From: Zygophlyctis sp. KS116
Taxonomy: Eukaryota > Chytridiomycota
DNA length: 40,204 nt
Direction: 5' to 3'
Assembly: GCA_054661495.1 (NCBI GenBank)
Contig: BAAFSQ010000074.1
Span: 1 to 40,204 of the forward strand
Every line of letters starts with the position of its first letter. Positions within the stretch are counted from its first letter, which is position 1. The notes under the pieces were generated by a model. The model saw nothing but the letters and a program-made list of their open reading frames with translations, ran no database searches and was not told the origin of the DNA. This document shows, piece by piece, positions 33,318 through 40,204 of this stretch. Both the position numbers and the translations under genes were made by a program.

Positions 33318-34307
33318 TTATTTATTACTAGACAATTGCTGTAAAATTACATCATTAGTCTGAATTTTCTTGGCTTTTATACTAGACTGCAGCATTGCAT
33401 TTAGAGAGTTTGAAGCGTCTCCTTTAGAGTTACTATAGAATGATTTATCTGAATTACTCTGAACTTTGATATTTGATATATTCTTGTTTGGACTATCCAA
33501 TGGCACTAGAGGTTTTGTGGAAGATGTCATTAAATTCGTAGCAGGTGCTGTGACTAAAGATCTGACTGGTGCTGTGGCAATAGGACCTGTCATTGGAGCT
33601 GAACCCAAAGAAACCATCGGAGGTACAATACAAGATTTCATAGCAGATTCCAAGGGCGGTGGCATGGCTGATACCATAGGATAAAGAGCCATTGCAGATT
33701 CAATTGGTGGTGCCATTGGAAAAGAAGGGTGATTTACAGGTCTATATCCTAGAGAAACATTATTACTACCAAACTCTGCAGATTTGTAAACATCTGTAGG
33801 TTGTATTACAGGAAAAGATGACTGATAATTATTTGGAAATCCTTGCTGATAACTGATTGGAAATACTTGATTTTGCTGATCAGGAGGAACACTGACAGAA
33901 GAACGTGCCAACATCGCCATGACTCTTTGAAATTGTTGCTGTTCTTGTGTTAATGGGGGATCCTCTAATTTTTCTACTTTTGGAAATTGCAATATAGGAG
34001 CTTCTACTTTTGGAACTTGAGCCTTGGTATTATCATCAAAAAACTTTAAGAATCTAGACTTTTGCAGTGAATCGTCTTGAGGCTGTGGGGCTTGTTTAGA
34101 TTTCATCATTAATTTAAATTCTTGAATTGCATCCATTCCCTTTGATTCAAAACTAAATTTTTCATCTTGCACATCCCATTCGTCCTTTTTTACAACTTTA
34201 TTTTTCTTAGTGTTGCCTAAAGTTGAAATTTCTAAATTTATTTTTGGAACTAGCGGAGATGATGACAAATACATGAGAAACTCATGAGAATATCTTTCTT
34301 TTGACAT
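33318..34307 (-). CDS. Probable eIF4E-binding protein (4E-T-like)
   Basis: A 329-residue, mostly disordered protein without introns, rich in Pro, Ser and Gln. RYSHEFLMYL near the N-terminus has the canonical eIF4E-binding pattern Y-x4-L-hydrophobic (Y6, L11, M12). SRFLKFF at 84-90 resembles the SRF(x)(K/R)(W/F)F motif of the metazoan 4E-T family, also followed by an acidic stretch. The central region has repeated APPIESAM/PPPLESAM-like units and 'TGPIATAPVRSLVTAPAT'. Both motifs occur in the same order as in 4E-T, but they are short and the rest has no recognisable domain. The likely role, if right, is translational repression and mRNA-decay granules. The gene is 15 bp from the following gene and 30 bp from the preceding one on the same strand. 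Confidence 0.6.
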   Translation of the reverse strand: MSKERYSHEFLMYLSSSPLVPKINLEISTLGNTKKNKVVKKDEWDVQDEKFSFESKGMDAIQEFKLMMKSKQAPQPQDDSLQKSRFLKFFDDNTKAQVPKVEAPILQFPKVEKLEDPPLTQEQQQFQRVMAMLARSSVSVPPDQQNQVFPISYQQGFPNNYQSSFPVIQPTDVYKSAEFGSNNVSLGYRPVNHPSFPMAPPIESAMALYPMVSAMPPPLESAMKSCIVPPMVSLGSAPMTGPIATAPVRSLVTAPATNLMTSSTKPLVPLDSPNKNISNIKVQSNSDKSFYSNSKGDASNSLNAMLQSSIKAKKIQTNDVILQQLSSNK

Positions 34308-34337
34308 TTTATTGAAATTTTTCTCGACAAGAAATTT

Positions 34338-35003
34338 TTACAGTTGAGACCCTGCACCTACCAAGAAATGTGCTACCGTTCCCAAAAGCCAAGCTAGTCC
34401 ATACAGTCCCATAATAATCCATGATCCTAGAATAGTAACTATACTTGCTACAATATCTAAAACTATTTTTGAGACTAGAGGAAATATTGATCTTTTTTTA
34501 AAGACTGAAAGAGAAAATATTTCAGCCTTAAAGTTCAATCCTGGAAACAATCGTGTATTGATCAATTTCTGCAATTTTATAGATTCATGATCAAGAAATT
34601 TCACATGTTTGATCTGATTACTGATATAATCACTATTAGTTAACAGTATATTTGAGGTTAAGTTTTGTAAATCTAAAATCAGTAAATCTTTCCATATTTT
34701 GAGCAATTTTCTGGGACTATTTGTATCATGACTAGAGAGGTAAGAGGTAGTTGCATGTCCAAGATTAATATTTAATAAATCTCGAAAATCATTGATATGA
34801 TCAGATAGAGAATTTGGATATTTTGAATTTTCTAGAATAGGATTTAATATGTATCGTGCATTATTTATAGACTTGTTGACATTAGTTGTAACTTTGTCAA
34901 GAGATCTTAATAATAGGTGATTGTTGAGTCTTGGATTCTTCTTGATAGATGTAATGAAACTAGACACAGCATTCACATACAAGACAAGAAATAAAAGCTT
35001 CAT
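34338..35003 (-). CDS. Unknown protein with signal peptide and C-terminal membrane segments
   Basis: No family recognised. 221 residues, intronless. The N-terminus (MKLLFLVLYVNAVSSF) is a good signal peptide or signal anchor. The middle is polar, rich in Asn, Ser and Lys, with possible N-glycosylation sites. The last 60 residues contain two hydrophobic helices ('LDIVASIVTILGSWIIMGLY' and 'GLAWLLGTVAHFLVGAG'). The ATG at 35003 is the first in frame. An envelope or organelle membrane role is possible but no motif decides. The gene lies 366 bp from the LTR element. Confidence 0.65.
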   Translation of the reverse strand: MKLLFLVLYVNAVSSFITSIKKNPRLNNHLLLRSLDKVTTNVNKSINNARYILNPILENSKYPNSLSDHINDFRDLLNINLGHATTSYLSSHDTNSPRKLLKIWKDLLILDLQNLTSNILLTNSDYISNQIKHVKFLDHESIKLQKLINTRLFPGLNFKAEIFSLSVFKKRSIFPLVSKIVLDIVASIVTILGSWIIMGLYGLAWLLGTVAHFLVGAGSQL

Positions 35004-35369
35004 CGAAATATTCCAGATTCTGACGGGCTTAGTGGCGCGGAGCTTGAAAATGCTTTGGATTTTCCGTTTGCAAATGATTTACATTACTATATTTGATTAC
35101 AGATTTTGATCTGGTATAGTTTAAAACTCCCAAAAATAAGTCTTTATTGGTGCATTGTAGATAAATAATATAAAAATGGTTAATTTGTGACGAATTGGAT
35201 CGATTGCAAATGCTCATAGACATGAAAACCAACGGTAAATCAGCGTGTAAACACTGATTAAATGAATTGATTCGAGCAACTAATGTATTCAAAGCTATGA
35301 ATAAGTGATGGAGTCAAGAGCTGAGCTTTTTGTGTCAGGAATATGTGCAAAATAGAATTTTCCTGAATC
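35004..35369. other. Gap upstream of the unknown membrane protein
   Basis: This 366-bp AT-rich stretch holds no gene I can support. An antisense open frame at 35029-35292 lacks any recognisable feature. It should contain the promoter of the 34338-35003 gene, and its far end is the insertion boundary of the LTR element. Confidence 0.45.
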
Positions 35370-35646
35370 TGTGAGACTTAGACTTAATAATCTCAGATAA
35401 AACCCTTTATAGTCAATATCTTTATTGTGTATTTACCTTTATAGTCAATATCTTTATTGATATTCGCTATAAAGGAAAAGGTCCGACGCGTTCAACCTAA
35501 CACGCCAGGCCCGAGAACCTAGTACTGAATTGAACCTTATAATAGAACCTAGGACTGAGTAGAACCTAGCAATCGATAAGATTATATGGCAATAAGAATT
35601 AAATAAAGTTATACTGATATAAGGATATAAGAAGTCACTGACTGAT
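35370..35646 (-). repeat. Long terminal repeat, left copy
   Basis: The left copy begins tgtgagactt and matches 39927-40204 over the visible length. It contains an internal direct repeat of a segment beginning ctttatagtcaatatc. The end of the internal coding frame reaches into it. The exact left-to-internal junction is not certain, because the right copy is cut by the window edge. Confidence 0.93.
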
Positions 35647-38600
35647 AGCACATCCTTCTCCCGGGGTAGCACGGCAGATTGAAATTACACATCTAAGACC
35701 GGAAGGAAGAAGTGATCGTTTGTGAAAGACTAACTGGATACCGCCAGCTGAATTTTCTGTAATAAGATTTAAGTCCTGTGAGCTGACAAAAGGTGCTAAG
35801 TGATTTGCGTTAACCGGATGCGGTTCCAATTCCCCATTTGGTTTCTTTAGCACATATGAATCATTTGGACCCACTTTATAGATGATGAATGGGCCCTCCC
35901 AACGAGACGCCAATTTAGGAATCATCATGGAAGGCAGGCGTTTCCGTATTCGTTTGACAAACTGACCGATTACAAATTGATTAGAAACGGTTTTATGATT
36001 TAACTCATATTTGTCGACCATATTTCGAGCTTGTGCATTTGAATTGAATAAAGCTGCTGCCCGGGCCTGGCCTAAATTTTCCAATTCACGAACTGTATAT
36101 AAAAGTCGATCTTCAGGACGTTGAAAATTAAAAACTTGAGGAATTGAAGATCCTAATGGCAGCCGAGGACTAATTCCGTGAGCCAAATAAAACGGAGAGT
36201 GCCCAGTAACAGAATGATGTCTAGCATTGAGATTGAGAACTGCTGTTTCTAAGTAAATATCCCATTTAGCCCAAATACCATTGCAAGATTTTCGCAATAT
36301 ACTTTCTAATACTCCATTTGTTCGTTCCACTAGAGCATTCGTTTGCGGATGATATGCAGACGAATGATCCAATTTAATACTATGTACATTACAATAGTCA
36401 GCCAGGTCGTGCAGGAAATACGAAGCACGATCTGTTATAATGCGGTGTGGGTAACCATATTGGGTACATAACTGATGGATAAAGCCGAGAACATGGCTAG
36501 TTTCTCTAGAGGGAAAAGCTTTAGCTATTGAATATCGAGTTGAACGATCTACAGCAATCAAAATTTGACTATTTCCAGAATCTGTCACGGGTAAATCTTG
36601 TATAAAATCAAGATGCCATGTGTGAAATGGGACTCCGGGGTCTGGGAGAGGATGGCGGGGGTGCGGTCGAGGGCGGGTCTGGGTGTTGTACATTTGACAA
36701 ATAGAGCATGACTTGCAGAACTTTTCATAATCAGTGCGAATTCCAGGCCACCAGTAGCGAACTAGGAGTGAGGGAAAGGTTGCACGAAGGCCCAAATGAC
36801 CTAATGTTTCGTGCGTTTCCTTCATAACTGTGGTGCGCAAATCGTGATATAAATATGGAACTGCTATTTCCTGACGATTGAAACGGACTTTCCGGAACAG
36901 TTCACCATTCTTGACAGAAAAATAATCCTTCTCCCTTTTAATTCGTTTTTTGAATTGAAGTGGTAAAGATTCAGGAATAATGTTATCAGTAAGGTAACGA
37001 AACATAAAAATAGGCCAAATAGCAGCTGTAACGAGAGTAGGGTCCCTAGCTGCCCTTGATTCCGGAGATTCATGAGGAGGAGAGGATGTGGGTAAAGACG
37101 ACAAACTATTTAAGAAATAACTTGAAGGCAGAAGAGTAGATTCCTTAGTAGAAGAAGATTTAAAATCGGCTCGGCGTGAAAGGAAATCAGCAACACAATT
37201 CTTTGCACCTGAGATATAAGAGATACAAAAATTATAATCAGCAAGGAATTGCTGCCAACGAGCTTGTCGCTGGTTTAATTTTTGAGCTGATTTGAAGAAA
37301 GTCAGATTGTCGTGATCCGTAAAAACTTGGATAGGTTTGGCGGTGCTGATCAATAAATGACGCCAATAAGACAATGGTTCTTTTATGGCCAGTAGCTCCT
37401 TATCGTAGATTGCATAGTTCTTCTCCGATTCAGTGAGTTTCCGAGAAAAGAAAGCAATCGGTTGCAAATCCCCACTACTAGAACGTTGGTGCAAAGCTGC
37501 ACCAATTGCAAAGTTAGATGAGTCGCAGAAGAGATAAAAAGCCTCACGTCTGTCAGGAAGAGCCAAAAAGCGATCAATTTGGAATGCGTCTTTAAGCCGT
37601 AAAAAAGCTTCATGACAATCAGAAGTCCAATGAAATTGAGCACTTTTCTTCAGTAAGTTCAACAAAGGCATGCAGATCTTAGTATAGAGAGGGATGAAAG
37701 TTCTATAGAAATTGCAGACTCCCAGAAAGGACTGTAGCTGTTTGACTGATCTTGGCTGCTGAAACGCATTAATTGCGTCTACCTTTGACTGAACCATTTT
37801 TATTCCTTCCTGCCCCAATTTAAACCCCAAGAACTCCACTTCAGGAAGCATAAACTGACATTTCTTTAAATTTGCCACTAATCCATTTTCTCCTAATATC
37901 CTTAAAACCTGCTTAAGGAGGTGCATATGTTTTTCTCGTTCTCTTTCATATATCAAGATATCATCTATATATACATATACACCCTGACCGATAAGATTGG
38001 CAAATAAGCGATTCATTACGTCTTGAAAGTGTCCCGGAGCGTTCTTAAGCCCAAAAGGAATAACGTGGTACTTGAATTTACCAAATTTTGTAACAAAGGT
38101 AGAAAGATTCTCTGAATCCTTAGTGAGCCTAAGTAAGTTAAACGCTCCCTTCAGATCGATTTTGGAGTAGAGAGGGCTTAGAGAGGATTGATCTCCTAAT
38201 GAGGCGAGAACTTCTTGGATATCAGGCAGAATAGCTTGCGTTGGTACAGTAATTTCATTAAGCTTTCTATAATCGACGCACATGCGCAATTCCCCATCAG
38301 TTTTCTTTACAAATAGAACTGGAGAAGAACCAAATGAATCTGAGCATGATATCTTGCCTGTATCCAGACCTTTTTCAATTTCATGTTTTAGTGCCTCTTC
38401 CTCCTTTAAAGACAGTTTGTATGGGAACGATTGGGGTACAACTGCTCCTTCAACTAAAGTTATAGGCATTGCAAAATCCTTGTTGTATTTAGGCAAACAG
38501 TTCGTCTTGGCCAGATCAAAAACATCACTGAACTCTTCTAGGTAGTAAGGTAGAAGTGTATCATCAGAATCAGAGATTTCGACTAATCTTAGCGAGAAAG

Positions 38601-39926
38601 ATTTAAATTGTTGCGGAGATTTCTTTGAAGGTTTAAATTGTGGTGGAGATTTCTTTGAAAGTGTGCCACTAACGCAATCAATCACAACAGAGTTAGTCCT
38701 CAACCAATCCAGACCCAGGATGATTGATTCCTTGAGATTATTTACAATTAAGAAAGAGATAGCGTATTCGTTCCCATTGATTTGACACTTTAGAGGTGCA
38801 GTTGATAACGTAATGTAATCAAGAATAGAGCCATCAAACGCTTTTAAGGCGATTTTTGGTACTGATAGTACAGGTAATTTGAACTTTGATGCCAATTTGG
38901 CATGCATTAGAGCAGTTCCTTGAGCACCAGTATCTATCAGTGCGGGTAACCGGGCATGGTTAGGCAAAGTAATATCGACCCTTAAACTCCCCTCATTAAT
39001 AACAGACAGATAAAGGGTTGAAGCAGCTGTATTTAACGTACACCCAGGACGATGACCCTTAAATTCTCGGCACTTATAGCAGATCTGATTAGCAACGCAG
39101 ATTTTTTTAAAGACTTGATACTCCTCCTGAGGCATAAATTTCCAAAGGTTTTTTGAGTTTTGCTCAATTCTGCTCAAGTCCATTGGTATTACACCTTCTT
39201 CTTTGCATATTTCATTATTTGAAACACCTTGCAGTAACCAAGAACGAAGAGCCAGATAATCGACCTTTAATTCAGGCTGCCCTCTTGCATGATTGAGAAT
39301 GTCTTTCCGGGTAGAGTTGTTCATTGCTCGGATAAAAACATCAATTCTATCATCAGCAGAAGTAGTGCGTGCTCTTATTGATTCAAACTTGGTAATAAAG
39401 GTGCGAATATGCATGCTCCCTTGTTTTAGAGTAAATAGATCATTTTCAGCTACATCTGCTTCATTTGGATCGGCAAAAGCTAAAGTGAATCTGGCCCAGA
39501 ATGCGGAGAAAGAGTTAGACAGTTCAGTTGGTGTCTTCTTTTCACCCAACTTGAAAGCTGTGAACCAATCCAGAGCAGTACCAACCAGTCTAGTCCCGAT
39601 ATAATCAATTTTAGAAAAATCTTTAGCAAATCGAGAAGGTTGATTTCTAAAAAACGACTCTAGTAAAACTTCAAACTGACTAAAGTCCTGATGATTTCCC
39701 GAGAACTCTCTAACGTCTGGCATTTTAGCATCTTTCTCCAATTTAGTGTCTGTTTGAGGCTTGAGCTGTACCTCTTGTAACTTGTGCATCATCTGGTACA
39801 TCTGAGTTATAAGGCCCTCCATTTCATTTTGTTTGTTTATCAATTGTTCAATATTTGCCGCGTTAGCAAAGACATTGTCTAGCGGTGAAACTGGTCTATT
39901 TTCAGACATTTAGATAGCGAATATTC

Positions 39927-40204
39927 TGTGAGACTTAGACTTAATAATCTCAGATAAAACCCTTTATAGTCAATATCTTTATTGTGTATTTACCTTTATA
40001 GTCAATATCTTTATTGATATTCGCTATAAAGGAAAAGGTCCGACGCGTTCAACCTAACACGCCAGGCCCGAGAACCTAGTACTGAATTGAACCTTATAAT
40101 AGAACCTAGGACTGAGTAGAACCTAGCAATCGATAAGATTATATGGCAATAAGAATTAAATAAAGTTATACTGATATAAGGATATAAGAAGTCACTGACT
40201 GATA
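39927..40204 (-). repeat. Long terminal repeat, right copy (cut by window end)
   Basis: Partner of 35370-35646 and, by element orientation, its 5' LTR. The copy is identical to the left one as far as seen and continues past the window edge. Confidence 0.93.

Larger units (their letters stand above)
35370..40204 (-). mobile_element. Ty3/gypsy LTR retrotransposon, looks whole
   Basis: A minus-strand element with a long terminal repeat on each side. A single 1424-residue open frame (35635-39909) contains, in order, a Gag-like region, a small CxxC-type zinc-knuckle region, an aspartic protease, reverse transcriptase, RNase H and integrase (zinc-binding and catalytic core domains). This order (RT before integrase) places it in the Ty3/gypsy group. 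The element looks whole, with no break seen in the frame. The LTR copies match completely over the visible length, so the insertion is recent. The right LTR runs off the window, so the target-site duplication cannot be seen. Confidence 0.95.

Noticed and set aside
35029-35292. Small gene upstream of the unknown membrane protein
   Set aside because: 87 residues, no recognisable motif, in AT-rich promoter DNA.
38282-39604. Plus-strand genes inside the LTR element
   Set aside because: They are shadow frames opposite the polyprotein, with no features.

Overview
The window reads as a slice of a small, AT-rich, gene-dense eukaryotic nuclear genome, most likely an early-diverging fungus or fungus relative (Cryptomycota/Rozella-like is my best guess, not proven). 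Fungal-type content includes three OPT oligopeptide transporters, a protein O-mannosyltransferase, an Sch9/Sck1-type C2-AGC kinase, a HIS6 isomerase, a Spc7/KNL1 kinetochore protein and a PAK/Ste20 kinase. A Rab3GAP2 homologue and a peptide deformylase are also present, and both are uncommon in the best-known fungi. Nearly every gene is interrupted by tiny GT-AG introns. The ones I worked out by frame continuity are 25-31 nt long. Intergenic gaps are often under 100 bp.

Layout. 1-329 is a 33/34-bp minisatellite with a second-order five-unit period. 400-3658 (+) is Rab3GAP2-like. 3712-5310 (-) is a C2-AGC kinase. 5526-8016 (+) is a predicted fusion of a GT61 glycosyltransferase with a POFUT-like O-fucosyltransferase. 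8099-8887 (+) is an RCC1-repeat protein. 8923-16283 (-) holds three tandem OPT transporters. 16661-19912 (-) is Spc7/KNL1. 20045-22515 (-) is a PMT mannosyltransferase. 22577-25371 (-) is RPAP1/Rba50. 25386-25916 (+) is peptide deformylase, which starts 14 bp from RPAP1. 26075-26883 (+) is HIS6. 26885-28253 (-) is an ARMT1/DUF89 phosphatase. 28294-29914 (-) is importin alpha. 30129-31720 (+) is a PAK kinase. 31802-33302 (-) is a helical-repeat protein of unknown role. 33318-34307 (-) is a probable eIF4E-binding (4E-T-like) protein. 34338-35003 (-) is an unknown protein with a signal peptide and membrane segments. 35370-40204 (-) is a Ty3/gypsy LTR element that looks whole and young and runs into the window edge.

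The genes are mostly ordinary housekeeping functions rather than one cluster. Secretory-pathway glycosylation is represented twice (GT61-fucosyltransferase fusion and PMT). RNA polymerase II assembly (RPAP1) lies near nuclear import (importin alpha), and signalling kinases (Sch9-like, PAK) occur twice. The features most worth a second look are the bifunctional glycosyltransferase fusion, the patchwise near-identity inside the OPT array, the miniature introns, and the five-unit higher-order minisatellite.
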